A stretch of DNA of 38,723 nucleotides from Hominifimenecus microfluidus (GTDB lineage Bacteria; Bacillota; Clostridia; Lachnospirales; Lachnospiraceae). This document shows, piece by piece, positions 7,385 to 16,192 of this stretch. The notes below the pieces were generated by a model, which was given only the letters and a program-made list of their open reading frames with translations, was not told the DNA's origin and did not search any database. Every line of letters starts with the position of its first letter. Position 1 is the stretch's first letter. The position numbers were made by a program, and so were the translations under genes. The stretch is taken from the NCBI GenBank assembly GCA_020687485.1, contig JAJEQR010000037.1, forward strand, positions 1-38,723. Reading direction: 5' to 3'.

Positions 7385-7424
7385 AAGAAAGCAGGCGCGG
7401 ATTAATCTGTACGCCTGCTTTCTT
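7385..7424. terminator. Convergent bidirectional terminator hairpin
   Basis: A perfect 13-bp stem (AAGAAAGCAGGCG at 7385-7397 with its complement at 7412-7424) lies between the ends of two convergent genes. It overlaps the last codons and stop of the - strand HD-GYP gene. The flanks are pyrimidine-rich rather than pure T-runs on both sides, so it is a moderately strong terminator for either direction. Confidence 0.65.
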
Positions 7425-10248
7425 CGTTCTTATTCTCATTCTGAATCGCTGTGTAATCGTAGCGCGGATAGAAATTATTCTTACCATACAGCTTGTAATA
7501 CTGGATGAAGATGCGGTCCATGACCTTTGGAATCTGACTTTCCTCCGGCTCAAACAGGATGATCAAATACTGCATGGAACTGTATCGGGTACATATATCT
7601 ACTTTGCGGATCTTCTCACGGATCGCCTGTTCCATACATTCCAACGCCTGCTCGATATTCTCGATATACGGAACGTGATCCGGAGCCGTCTCCAGAGTTA
7701 CCATTACCAGATAGCAGTGGCAGAGGTGGCGATCCCACAGGTTGTTGATATATTCGAAAATACGGGCAAAATCCCGATAATCCAGATCCAGAGCGCCGTG
7801 GTACATGCCGCTTTCCTGCAGAGCTTTCGCGACAAGCGCCAGATCCTTCCCGGAGGATGGCTCCTTCATATACTCCTGTTCCATCTGCTGATAGAAGAAG
7901 AAACCTTCCTTTCCGTTCTGTTTCACATAGTAGAGTGCCTTATCCGCCTTGGAATAGCGATCTTCGAAAGAATCGCCCTTGCTGCACATACACAGACCGG
8001 CGGAAATAGAAGCACTGCGGATCTCAAGATCGTTCGCTTTGGCTGTGCGGAAACGGTCGAACAGCTTCTGAATCTCTTCTGTCGCGGAATCTTGGGATAC
8101 GTCGGCAAGAAAGACAAGGAACTCGTCTCCGCCGAGACGGCAGACCACGCTGTCTTCAAAACATTCGGAAAGCAGATGGCCGAGCGTACGCAATGCCCGG
8201 TCGCCAGATTTATGACCATAAAAATCGTTGATCTGCTTCAGGTTATCCATATCCAGGAAGATCAGGCAACCGTTATGCTCTTGCAGAAGCTGAGCCGCCA
8301 GCCGCTCTCCGACATTGCGCAGGGGAAGACCGGTGAGCAGATCGAAATTCTCCGCGTCCTCCTGGGAACGCAGCGTGGACATCAGATCGGAGACGAACCG
8401 ACCGACTTCCAGTTCTACGCCGGGAACCGGGATGGAATTTTCCACGGAGGGCGTATCCTCCAGCTTCAGCTCCCCATGATCCATCAGCTTCAGGAAGAGA
8501 TCCGTGAGCTTCGGATCGAACTGTGTACCGCGATTCTTTGCAATCTCTTCGCGGATGACGTTCTGCGGGAGCGGGGCACGGTAGATACGCCGGGAATTCA
8601 TCGCATCATAACTGTCGGCCAGCGCCACAATCCGGGCGTGAATGGGAATTTCTTCTCCTTTCAGCCCATCCGGGTAACCTTTGCCGTCGTAGCGTTCGTG
8701 GTGACTTCTCGCGATCTCAGTTACATGGCGGATCAGGGAGATATTCTTCAGAATCTCGGCTCCGATCAGCGGATGCTGCTTGATAATTGCATACTCTTCC
8801 TCGGAGAGTTTAGACGGTTTGTTCAGAATTGTATCCGGAATTCCGATCTTGCCGATATCATGCAGATAGGCGGCCTGCTTGAGGTTTTGCACATCTTCGT
8901 CACTCCAGTCAAGCGCTTTCGCGAGGCGGGCGGAATATTCCGCAACACGGAGGGAATGTCCTTTCGTGTATTCATCCTTCGCTTCCAACGTAGTGGAGAG
9001 CATCTGCATGATCTGCAGAGAGATTTTCTCCAACTGCTCCTTACTTTGACGAAGTTCATCTTCCTGACGCGCCGCTTCCAGTTCGTGGACATGCCGGATG
9101 GTGCGAATGATATTGATGAAAAGAAAAATCAGCGTCCCCACTCCAATAAAGATCCCGGAGATTGATACAATCATATACACCGATATTGATTCAATAGAGA
9201 CGACAGTGATGATAATGAAGAAGCCGAAGAGCAGGAGATGATCCTTCTCCATATAGCCATGGCGCGCATCCAGAAGGAGTGTAACGAACATCACAACAAG
9301 CGTGATTACGAGAACGATATGCGCGATCGGCATCGTCTGGATATAGTCAGCAATTCCGGTCAGCTGCAGCAGTGTACAGACAAAGAAATTAAGGATGGCG
9401 GCGAAGCCAAGCCGGTTGAAGAGCGTCTTGTGGCGTCCGCACTGAACGCTGTTCACGTAGAGAAGAAGCGGCAGCGGAGCCAGAAGAATTAGCAGAAAGC
9501 ATAGCGTTCCGAGAGCTGACTGGTTGGGAACCAGCAGCTGACGGATATTGGATTCGCCGAGCATCCAGGCAGAGGATATCATAATGCACCAGCCAAGATA
9601 TTCCATGTCAAAACGGGAACGATAGACGATTCCGAGAGCTACGCCGAAAAGCACAGTTACAACGCCGGCGAAAAACAGAAAGAAAGCAATCACCGTCGCC
9701 AGACCATAATCCTGGTAGATCAGTCTCCAGATATCGGAGCGGTCGCCGTTGTAGATTGTATTTACAACACCGGAGTAGTTATTCGTGTAAGTGGTAAGCT
9801 CGATCACGAGTTCCTTCCCGGCATCCTGCGCGGATGTATCGCAGAACGCATAGCCGCTGGAAGAATTCTTTCGTATACTGTGGTCGGTTCGGGTGGAATA
9901 TTCGGCGCGAAGCTCTCCGTCGATATAGAAGCGGATGTCCTGCAGGGAGGAGCGGATCGCAATCGCGGTGGCGTCATAATCCGAAGGAAACGTCGTCCGG
10001 ATCGTCATGGTCTCGCCTGCAGGAAGTTCATAGCGGCCGGGAACAGAGATGGGTTCGATGCTTCCGTCAGCTTTCTCCCAGGTGAAACTGCCGGTAAAGA
10101 TCATATCCTGCTCTGAGATTTTGGGCATGCTTTGATCCGATCCGAAAATCTGGGCAGCGAGAAACCAGAGAGTAACAGCAGTGATCAGCAAATAGAAAAC
10201 AACCGGGGATTTCTCCCCGCTGGTATTTTTCTTACGGTTTGTATTCAA
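7402..10248 (-). CDS. Membrane-bound HD-GYP phosphodiesterase with GGDEF domain
   Basis: A 948-residue c-di-GMP signalling protein (numbering from the TTG start). Order: one membrane helix (15-35), an extracytoplasmic beta-rich sensor (about 50-180), a block of about seven membrane helices (182-382, 7TM-DISM-like), a short coiled coil, then an HD-GYP domain. That domain has H463-D464 and GYP at 524-526, and is followed by a GGDEF domain (motif 706-710, RLGGDEF) and a C-terminal region of about 165 residues of unknown fold. Both active-site motifs are intact, so it could in principle degrade and synthesise c-di-GMP. No RxxD inhibitory site precedes GGDEF. The TTG at 10248 is preferred because GGGAGA precedes it by 8 bases. 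The ATG at 10302 has no ribosome site and would lie at the very start of the transcript. Confidence 0.9.
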   Translation of the reverse strand: MNTNRKKNTSGEKSPVVFYLLITAVTLWFLAAQIFGSDQSMPKISEQDMIFTGSFTWEKADGSIEPISVPGRYELPAGETMTIRTTFPSDYDATAIAIRSSLQDIRFYIDGELRAEYSTRTDHSIRKNSSSGYAFCDTSAQDAGKELVIELTTYTNNYSGVVNTIYNGDRSDIWRLIYQDYGLATVIAFFLFFAGVVTVLFGVALGIVYRSRFDMEYLGWCIMISSAWMLGESNIRQLLVPNQSALGTLCFLLILLAPLPLLLYVNSVQCGRHKTLFNRLGFAAILNFFVCTLLQLTGIADYIQTMPIAHIVLVITLVVMFVTLLLDARHGYMEKDHLLLFGFFIIITVVSIESISVYMIVSISGIFIGVGTLIFLFINIIRTIRHVHELEAARQEDELRQSKEQLEKISLQIMQMLSTTLEAKDEYTKGHSLRVAEYSARLAKALDWSDEDVQNLKQAAYLHDIGKIGIPDTILNKPSKLSEEEYAIIKQHPLIGAEILKNISLIRHVTEIARSHHERYDGKGYPDGLKGEEIPIHARIVALADSYDAMNSRRIYRAPLPQNVIREEIAKNRGTQFDPKLTDLFLKLMDHGELKLEDTPSVENSIPVPGVELEVGRFVSDLMSTLRSQEDAENFDLLTGLPLRNVGERLAAQLLQEHNGCLIFLDMDNLKQINDFYGHKSGDRALRTLGHLLSECFEDSVVCRLGGDEFLVFLADVSQDSATEEIQKLFDRFRTAKANDLEIRSASISAGLCMCSKGDSFEDRYSKADKALYYVKQNGKEGFFFYQQMEQEYMKEPSSGKDLALVAKALQESGMYHGALDLDYRDFARIFEYINNLWDRHLCHCYLVMVTLETAPDHVPYIENIEQALECMEQAIREKIRKVDICTRYSSMQYLIILFEPEESQIPKVMDRIFIQYYKLYGKNNFYPRYDYTAIQNENKNEESRRTD

Positions 10249-10310
10249 GGTTATAATCTCCCACGATGATTTTACAAAAGGTAAAGGGAATGCCAAGGGC
10301 ACTATTTGCT

Positions 10311-10339
10311 ATTATAGCGTTGCTTTTTTTGAATTTCAA
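10311..10339 (-). promoter_or_regulatory. Promoter of the HD-GYP/GGDEF gene
   Basis: On the - strand TTGAAA (10339-10334), a 17-base spacer and a perfect TATAAT (10316-10311). Transcription would begin near 10304, which supports the TTG start at 10248 over the ATG at 10302. Confidence 0.75.
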
Positions 10340-10385
10340 TTTCCATTTGGGGAAAATTATCGATTCATTGCAAAAATTACAAGAA

Positions 10386-11150
10386 TTAGAGATATTTCAT
10401 CGCCAGAATCGCGATGCCAAGAATCACCAGAATCACACCGGTCGCCTGGTTCAGCAGCTTTGCCGGAGCCTTATTCGCAAGCACTGCAGCGATTCGCGCA
10501 AAGATCAGTGTGCTGATCACACACAGAATCAGAATTGTAAGATCCGGCATACCACCGATCGCAAAATGACTGGCGGATCCGGTGAATGCCGTGAATGTCA
10601 TGATAAAAACACTTGTTCCCACTGCTGTCTTCAGCTCGTATCCCAACACAGAAGTCAGGATCAGAAGCATCATCATGCCACCGCCGGCGCCGACAAAGCC
10701 GCAGATACACCCGATCACAATACCGCAAACCACAGACTGGACGAAGCGTTTCTTTGGATCGGCCGCTGCCATGGTCTCCTTTGTCGTCATCACCGGCTTC
10801 ACGATAAACTTAATTCCCAGCAGCAGTGTCATAAAGGTAGAAAAACCGCCCATTGTATTGCTGGGAACAAAGCTGGCCGCATAGCTGGAGATAAAGGTAA
10901 AGATCATAACTGTAACCATCATGACAAGTCCGTTCTTCACATCGAGATTCTTATTCTTCCCGTAGGTATACGCTGAAACTGCACTGGCAAGAACATCGCT
11001 GGCAAGCGCGATACCGATCGCCTGATACGGTTCCATATCAAGGAAAGCAATCAGCATAGGGCTGATCACAGCCGCTGCGCTCATTCCGGCAAAACCGGTG
11101 CCAAGACCGGCTCCCAGGCCGGCAAAAAGACATACAAGAAAAGTAGTCAT
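10386..11150 (-). CDS. TauE/SafE family sulfite/anion exporter
   Basis: A 254-residue membrane protein with about eight helices of the TauE/SafE family. The duplicated family motif is visible: an N-terminal Gly-rich stretch (FAGLGAGLGTGFAGMSAA) and its second copy in the middle (GCICGFVGAGGGMMMLLIL). Family members export sulfite, sulfoacetate and other organic or sulfur anions; the substrate here is not determinable. The ATG lies two bases after the stop of the MarR gene, so the two are co-transcribed and the exporter is probably under MarR control. That points to efflux of a compound sensed by the regulator. AAGGAG lies 13 bases upstream, within the MarR coding end. Confidence 0.88.
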   Translation of the reverse strand: MTTFLVCLFAGLGAGLGTGFAGMSAAAVISPMLIAFLDMEPYQAIGIALASDVLASAVSAYTYGKNKNLDVKNGLVMMVTVMIFTFISSYAASFVPSNTMGGFSTFMTLLLGIKFIVKPVMTTKETMAAADPKKRFVQSVVCGIVIGCICGFVGAGGGMMMLLILTSVLGYELKTAVGTSVFIMTFTAFTGSASHFAIGGMPDLTILILCVISTLIFARIAAVLANKAPAKLLNQATGVILVILGIAILAMKYL

Positions 11151-11152
11151 AT

Positions 11153-11602
11153 TTATTCTAATTCTCCTTCCATTTTAATAATCTGCAGACGGATCTTATC
11201 CGAAAGTTTCTGGTACGTCAGCAGCTCTTCCAGTGTAAGCCCAGAATGAACTGCATCAAAAAAGTCTTTCTGTCTGCGCCGGCCATCCTCCACAACAGGT
11301 TTGCATGGTTCGGTCAGAATCAGGCGTTGAATGCGCCGGTCCTTCGGATCAGCCTCCCGGCGGAGATATCCGCGCTCCACCAGATTCTCGATCATCACAG
11401 AAGCAATTCCTTTCTTGATCTTACGAATCTCACAGACATCTCTCGCTGTATTAAACTCTGGATTATTCCCGATAAAAAGAAGAATATCCAGTTCGTTTTG
11501 CTTCAGTTGGTATTTCTCACAGATCGGCGCACAGTAAGATTCATAGATATGCAGAAATTTCTTACTGATAGTAAGAAACTCCGATGGGCTTATAGCATCC
11601 AT
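11153..11602 (-). CDS. MarR family transcriptional regulator
   Basis: A 149-residue winged-helix regulator of the MarR family. The helix-turn-helix lies at about 50-80 (ARDVCEIRKIKKGIASVMI), and the wing follows with the typical DPKDRRIQRLILTE segment (about 86-99). N- and C-terminal helices would form the dimer interface. The ATG follows AAGGAGG by six bases. It heads a two-gene operon with the TauE/SafE exporter. A perfect 8-bp inverted repeat lies 30-50 bases upstream of the start, just downstream of the -10 box, placed well for self-repression. The ligand is unknown. Confidence 0.9.
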   Translation of the reverse strand: MDAISPSEFLTISKKFLHIYESYCAPICEKYQLKQNELDILLFIGNNPEFNTARDVCEIRKIKKGIASVMIENLVERGYLRREADPKDRRIQRLILTEPCKPVVEDGRRRQKDFFDAVHSGLTLEELLTYQKLSDKIRLQIIKMEGELE

Positions 11603-11632
11603 ACAATTCCTCCTTTGCAGATAAAACTCAAT

Positions 11633-11652
11633 AAAGTCTAAAAATAGACTTT
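11633..11652. promoter_or_regulatory. Probable MarR operator (perfect palindrome)
   Basis: AAAGTCTA, AAAA, TAGACTTT forms a perfect 8-bp inverted repeat with a 4-base centre. It lies 11 bases downstream of the -10 box, over the expected transcription start of marR-tauE, a usual position for a repressor site. Confidence 0.65.
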
Positions 11653-11662
11653 CTAAAAATGG

Positions 11663-11691
11663 ATCTTACTCCACCTGCAGAAAAAAGTCAA
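11663..11691 (-). promoter_or_regulatory. Promoter of the marR-tauE operon
   Basis: On the - strand TTGACT (11691-11686), a 17-base spacer and TAAGAT (11668-11663). It is divergent from the suf promoter, whose -35 box starts 20 bases away. Confidence 0.65.
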
Positions 11692-11711
11692 GAAGAAACG
11701 CAGAATCTCTA

Positions 11712-11740
11712 TTGACATGCTAGGAAAGGCGTTTTATAAT
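11712..11740 (+). promoter_or_regulatory. Promoter of the suf operon
   Basis: Perfect consensus TTGACA (11712-11717), 17-base spacer and TATAAT (11735-11740). An imperfect inverted repeat with TACCA and TGGTA arms (11744-11766) overlies the expected transcription start and could be a site for an iron or Fe-S responsive repressor; that is inference. Confidence 0.85.
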
Positions 11741-11762
11741 TCGTACCAGACAAGTAGGAATT

Positions 11763-11814
11763 GGTAGCGGGATGAAGCGTAAGCGAAATCGAGCTGGGGC
11801 TCTGAATCGTTACC
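11763..11814 (+). promoter_or_regulatory. Structured leader upstream of sufC
   Basis: The leader can fold into a closed multi-branch form. GGTAGCG (11763-11769) pairs with CGTTACC (11808-11814, one G-U). Inside are GAGC-TGGG-GCTC (11791-11802) and a small GC-GTAA-GC hairpin (11777-11784) nested in GAT/ATC (11771-11773 with 11788-11790). The closing strand overlaps the TGGTA arm of the promoter-proximal repeat. No known riboswitch class is recognised. Confidence 0.35.
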
Positions 11815-11857
11815 CAAAATGAAACAGACAAAAGAAACAGAAAAGAGGACATTCAAT

Positions 11858-12637
11858 ATGAAGAACGCAAGTCTGCTTGAAATCCAGGGTCTGCGTGTAC
11901 GCGTGGAAGACAAAGAGATTCTTCACGGCGTAGATCTTACTGTAGGAAAAGATGAGACCCATGTACTGATGGGTCCGAACGGAACCGGCAAATCCACACT
12001 TGGCTATGCCATCACCGGCAACCCTGCCTATGAAATTACCGGCGGACAAATCCTGTTTGAGGGAGAAGATATTACAGCGCTTCCGGTAAATGAGCGTGCG
12101 CACAAGGGAATCTTTCTTTCCTTCCAGAATCCGCTGGAAGTTCCAGGTGTTACCTTAAGCGCCTTTATTCGCAGCGCGCTGGAGCAGAGGACCGGCAGTC
12201 GTCTTCGTCTGTGGGACTTTAAAAAGAAATTGAAGGAGACGATGGCTCTGTTGCATATGGACGAATCGTATGCGGAGCGTGATCTGAATGTCGGTTTCTC
12301 CGGCGGCGAGAAGAAGAAAGCCGAGATTCTGCAGATGCTGATGCTGGAGCCGAAGCTGGCCATCCTGGATGAGACCGATTCCGGCCTGGATGTCGATGCT
12401 GTCCGTATCGTATCCGAGGGCGTGCGTCTGTTCCGTGAGAGAACCCACGGTTCTCTGCTGATCATCACGCACTCCACCCGTATTCTGGAGGCACTTCATG
12501 TGGATGCTGCTCATGTCATGGAGGAAGGCGTGATCGTAAAGAACGGCGGCGCTGATCTGGTTGACGAGATCAATGAAAACGGATTCCAGGTGCTGCAGTC
12601 GGAATCCGAAGAAAGCGGGGAGAACGGCAATGGCTGA
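11858..12637 (+). CDS. sufC: Fe-S cluster assembly ATPase SufC
   Basis: A 259-residue ABC-type ATPase, the energising subunit of the SufBCD iron-sulfur scaffold. Visible are Walker A GPNGTGKST (39-47), the Q-loop SFQNPLEVPGV typical of SufC, the signature FSGGEKKK (SufC-specific Lys-rich form) and Walker B with LAILDETDSGLD, then the switch His in ITHSTR. The ATG at 11858 follows AGAGGA by nine bases. An upstream ATG at 11819 lacks a site and adds a non-homologous Lys/Thr-rich stretch. First gene of a five-gene operon, overlapping sufB by eight bases. Confidence 0.95.
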   Translation: MKNASLLEIQGLRVRVEDKEILHGVDLTVGKDETHVLMGPNGTGKSTLGYAITGNPAYEITGGQILFEGEDITALPVNERAHKGIFLSFQNPLEVPGVTLSAFIRSALEQRTGSRLRLWDFKKKLKETMALLHMDESYAERDLNVGFSGGEKKKAEILQMLMLEPKLAILDETDSGLDVDAVRIVSEGVRLFRERTHGSLLIITHSTRILEALHVDAAHVMEEGVIVKNGGADLVDEINENGFQVLQSESEESGENGNG

Positions 12638-14045
12638 TACGAAAGAAAAAAGCTACGTCGAGGATATCGACCGCAGCGTATATGATATCCGCGACGAGGA
12701 GCACGACGCCTACCGAATGCAGGAAGGCCTGACGCCTGCAATCGTGGATCAGCTCTCGAAGGAGAAGAACGATCCGGTATGGATGCAGCAGTTCCGTCTG
12801 CAGTCCCTGCAGATTTATAACGAGATGCCGCTTCCCGACTGGGGCCCTTCTATTGAAGGACTCGATATCGACCACATCGCGACCTATGTTCGTCCGAACA
12901 CGAAGATGCAGAATGACTGGAAGAATGTTCCGCAGGATATTAAGGACACGTTCGAGCGTCTTGGCATCCCGAAAGCGGAGCGCAAGTCCCTGGCCGGTGT
13001 CGGCGCGCAGTATGACTCCGAGCTGGTCTATCATAATGTTCGCGACGAGGTAGCTGCGGAGGGTGTTGTCTATACGGATATGGAGAGCGCGCTGAAGGGC
13101 GAGTACGCCGATATGGTTCACAAGTATTTTATGAAGCTTGTTACGCCGCATGACCATAAGTTCGCGGCACTGCACGGAGCAGTCTGGTCTGGCGGCTCTT
13201 TCGTATATGTTCCGAAGGGCGTTCATCTGTCGATTCCGCTGCAGTCGTATTTCCGCCTGAACGCGAAGGGAGCCGGTCAGTTCGAGCATACGCTGATCAT
13301 TGTGGACGAGGGAGCCAGCCTTCATTTCATTGAGGGATGTTCCGCGCCCAAGTACAATGTAGCGAACCTGCACGCCGGCTGCGTGGAGCTGTTTGTAAAG
13401 AAGAATGCGCACCTGCGCTATTCGACCATCGAGAACTGGTCGAAGAATATGTATAATCTGAACACCAAGCGTGCTCTTGTGGAAGAAGGCGGCACCATCG
13501 AATGGGTATCCGGTTCTTTCGGTTCCCATGTGGGTTGTCTCTACCCGATGAGTATCTTAAAGGGCGACAATTCTCGTATGGAATTTACAGGCGTTACCTT
13601 CGCCGGAGCCGGTCAGAATCTGGACACCGGCGCCAAGGTTGTCCATGCCGGCAAGAATACCAGCTCCTATATGAATACCCGATCCATCAGCAAGAGCGGA
13701 GGGATCAGCACCTTCCGCAGCAGTGTAGTTGTGGAGAAGAATGCGTCCGGTGCGAAATCTTCCGTATCCTGCCAGTCTCTGATGCTGGATTCGGAATCCC
13801 GCTCGGATACGATCCCGGCCATGGATATTCGCACGAAGGATGCCTCCATCGGACATGAAGCCAAGATCGGCAGCATCAGTGACGACGCGGTGTTCTACCT
13901 GATGAGCCGCGGCATGAGCGAGGAGGATGCCCGCGCGCTGATCGTCAGCGGTTTCGCCGACAATGTATCCAAGGAACTGCCTCTCGAATACGCCGTAGAA
14001 ATGAACAACCTGATCCGGCTTGAGATGAAGGGAAGCATCGGCTGA
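12630..14045 (+). CDS. sufB: Fe-S cluster assembly protein SufB
   Basis: A 471-residue SufB, the scaffold subunit on which the nascent cluster forms with SufC and SufD. The family features are clear: the N-terminal SKEKNDPVWMQQFR stretch, the central beta-helix with GVHLSIPLQSYFRLN and EGCSAPKYN, and the C-terminal block SVSCQSLMLDSES containing the conserved cysteine, then IGHEAKIG. Length matches the family. The ATG at 12630 lies in the last codons of sufC (ATGGCTGA overlap) with GGGGAG just upstream. A longer frame from 12561 would run back through sufC and is rejected. Confidence 0.95.
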   Translation: MADTKEKSYVEDIDRSVYDIRDEEHDAYRMQEGLTPAIVDQLSKEKNDPVWMQQFRLQSLQIYNEMPLPDWGPSIEGLDIDHIATYVRPNTKMQNDWKNVPQDIKDTFERLGIPKAERKSLAGVGAQYDSELVYHNVRDEVAAEGVVYTDMESALKGEYADMVHKYFMKLVTPHDHKFAALHGAVWSGGSFVYVPKGVHLSIPLQSYFRLNAKGAGQFEHTLIIVDEGASLHFIEGCSAPKYNVANLHAGCVELFVKKNAHLRYSTIENWSKNMYNLNTKRALVEEGGTIEWVSGSFGSHVGCLYPMSILKGDNSRMEFTGVTFAGAGQNLDTGAKVVHAGKNTSSYMNTRSISKSGGISTFRSSVVVEKNASGAKSSVSCQSLMLDSESRSDTIPAMDIRTKDASIGHEAKIGSISDDAVFYLMSRGMSEEDARALIVSGFADNVSKELPLEYAVEMNNLIRLEMKGSIG

Positions 14046-14067
14046 GAAGGGAAAGGAGTAAGAACAA

Positions 14068-14988
14068 ATGAAAGAAAATATCATTATCAATCAGCTCCCC
14101 ACTCGGACCTGGAACCGGCTGGGGGTGAATGAAACCGCCCTGCCCTGGAACATTGCGGAAACTACCGATCTCGGCAGCGATACCGTAACCGCTCCGCAGG
14201 CGGAGCCTGTACGGTTCGATATTCAGGGAGAAGGCGATTACAGCTGCCGGACCATTCAGATTGAAGCTCCGGCGAAGACTTCCGTCACGGTGTTTGAGAT
14301 CTTCCATGCCGACCGGGCACTTGCGGTAGACACGAAGATTACTGCCGGGGAAAGCTCTGTTGTTCGTCTGATTCAGATCTCGGATACAGAGGAAGGTTCC
14401 ACGTTAAAGAATCATATGGAATCCGACTGCGAGGCAAACAGCCGGATCGAGCTGATCCAGATCATTGCCGGAAAGGGCGACTTCTATTCCGACAGCTACT
14501 GTGCGCTTCGCGGGGACGGATCTTCGCTGAAAGCGGATATCGGTTATCTTGGCCGGAAGGAGCAGATCATCGACCTGAATCTTGTCGTTGATCAGTTCGG
14601 TAAGAAGACAGAGAGCGAGATCAATGCTTCCGGCGCGTTAAAGGATTCCGCCCGCAAGATCTTCCGCGGAACGATCGACTTCAAGAAAGGCTCTGCCGGT
14701 TCTGTCGGTAATGAGCAGGAGACGGTTTTGATGCTCGGCGACGATGTATCCAACAAGACAGTTCCTCTGATCCTGTGCGCGGAGGAGAACGTTGTCGGTA
14801 ACCACGGCGCTACTATTGGCAGCCTGGACGACGAGACGCTCTTTTATTTTGAAAGCCGCGGAATTGGCAAAGAGACAGCAGAGGACATTCTGGCGAGAGC
14901 TGCACTGGAGCGCCTGGCGAGAGCTGCCGGTGATTCGGAGGCTCTTGCAATCGTAGAGAAGCAGCTGGGAGGAACAGAAAATGTATAA
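14068..14988 (+). CDS. sufD: Fe-S cluster assembly protein SufD
   Basis: A 306-residue SufD, the partner of SufB in the SufBC2D complex. It is shorter than many SufD proteins (about 400 residues) because the N-terminal helical part is reduced, which is common in clostridial members. The beta-helix core is present and the conserved histidine lies in NVVGNHGATIGSLDDE, followed by FYFESRGIGKETAEDIL, the normal C-terminal helices. AAAGGAG lies about ten bases before the ATG. It begins 22 bases after sufB and its end overlaps sufS by eight bases. Confidence 0.93.
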   Translation: MKENIIINQLPTRTWNRLGVNETALPWNIAETTDLGSDTVTAPQAEPVRFDIQGEGDYSCRTIQIEAPAKTSVTVFEIFHADRALAVDTKITAGESSVVRLIQISDTEEGSTLKNHMESDCEANSRIELIQIIAGKGDFYSDSYCALRGDGSSLKADIGYLGRKEQIIDLNLVVDQFGKKTESEINASGALKDSARKIFRGTIDFKKGSAGSVGNEQETVLMLGDDVSNKTVPLILCAEENVVGNHGATIGSLDDETLFYFESRGIGKETAEDILARAALERLARAAGDSEALAIVEKQLGGTENV

Positions 14989-16192
14989 TTACAAGAATGA
15001 TTTTCCGCTGCTGGCGAACAGTACCGTAGCCTATCTGGACAATGCCGCTACGGCGCAGCGCCCGCAGTGCGTCATCGATGCGGAGGATAATTTCTACCGA
15101 ACCTGCAACGCCAATCCGATGCGCGGTCTTTACCCGCTGAGCATAGCTGCTACTGACGCCTATGAGGATGCCAGAGAAGCGGTTCGCGCTTTCCTGAACG
15201 CGAAGAGCACCTCAGAGATTATCTTTACAAGAAATACGACAGAAGGACTGAATCTGATTGCCTACAGCTATGGTTTGACGCAGGTTCATGCCGGCGATGA
15301 GGTGCTTGTCTCCATTATGGAGCATCACAGCAATCTTCTTCCCTGGCAGATGGTCTGCCGCCAGACAGGAGCGACGCTGCGTTTTATTGAGTGCCGCCCG
15401 GATGGAAGCGTGGATCTTGATGAGATTGCGGCACAGATTACAGATAAGACGAAGATTGTTGCCATGACGCAGGTATCTAACGTGCTCGGTCGGGAGAATC
15501 CAATCCGCGCAGTGGCAGATCTCGCGCACGCGAAGGGAGCTGTTATGGTCGTGGACGGTGCGCAGAGTACGCCGCATAAAGCAGTGGATGTTCAGGCACT
15601 GGGCGCAGATTTCCTGGCCTTCTCCGGCCATAAGATCTTCGGCCCGATGGGAATCGGTGCGCTGTACGGCAGAAAGGAACTGCTGAAGAAGATGCCGCCT
15701 TTCCTGTCCGGAGGTGAGATGATCGAGTCGGTCACAAGAGAAGGAGCCGTCTTCGCGGAGCTTCCGCACAAGTTCGAGGCCGGTACGGTGAATGCTGCCG
15801 GAGCTGTCGGGCTACATGCCGCGATTAATTATCTGCAGAAGATCGGATATGAAGAGATGGAACGCCGTGAGACGGCGCTGGTTGCCCGCGCACTGGCCGG
15901 TATGAAGGAGATGCCTTATGTGCATGTGCTTGGTTCGGAACTGGCGGAGGAGCATACCGGTATTGTCGCGTTTGCGGTGGATGGCGTTCATCCGCATGAT
16001 ATCAGCGAGATTCTTGCTGCTGATGATATCGCGGTACGGGCCGGTCATCACTGTGCGCAGCCGCTGCTGAAGCATCTGGGCTACAACTCGACGGTACGGG
16101 CAAGTTTTGCTTTTTATAATACTGAGGAAGAGGTTGACCGCCTATTGGCCAGCGTCTCCACTTTAAGGGAGCGGATGGGATATGGAAAATAG
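14981..16192 (+). CDS. sufS: Cysteine desulfurase SufS
   Basis: A 403-residue PLP-dependent cysteine desulfurase of the SufS/group II type, releasing sulfur from L-cysteine for cluster assembly. Features: N-terminal VAYLDNAATAQRP, His115 in MEHHSN, the PLP lysine Lys218 in FSGHKIFGP, and the persulfide-carrying Cys358 in AVRAGHHCAQPLL. The ATG overlaps the sufD stop and has GGAGG about eight bases upstream. The adjacent sufU supplies the usual Firmicutes sulfur acceptor. Confidence 0.95.
   Translation: MYNYKNDFPLLANSTVAYLDNAATAQRPQCVIDAEDNFYRTCNANPMRGLYPLSIAATDAYEDAREAVRAFLNAKSTSEIIFTRNTTEGLNLIAYSYGLTQVHAGDEVLVSIMEHHSNLLPWQMVCRQTGATLRFIECRPDGSVDLDEIAAQITDKTKIVAMTQVSNVLGRENPIRAVADLAHAKGAVMVVDGAQSTPHKAVDVQALGADFLAFSGHKIFGPMGIGALYGRKELLKKMPPFLSGGEMIESVTREGAVFAELPHKFEAGTVNAAGAVGLHAAINYLQKIGYEEMERRETALVARALAGMKEMPYVHVLGSELAEEHTGIVAFAVDGVHPHDISEILAADDIAVRAGHHCAQPLLKHLGYNSTVRASFAFYNTEEEVDRLLASVSTLRERMGYGK

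Noticed and set aside
7675-9165. 496-codon open frame on the + strand
   Set aside because: Antisense to the HD-GYP/GGDEF gene, whose motifs are clear; the long frame is a by-product of codon bias.
12570-13529. 319-codon open frame on the - strand
   Set aside because: Lies opposite sufB and has no recognisable domain or ribosome site.
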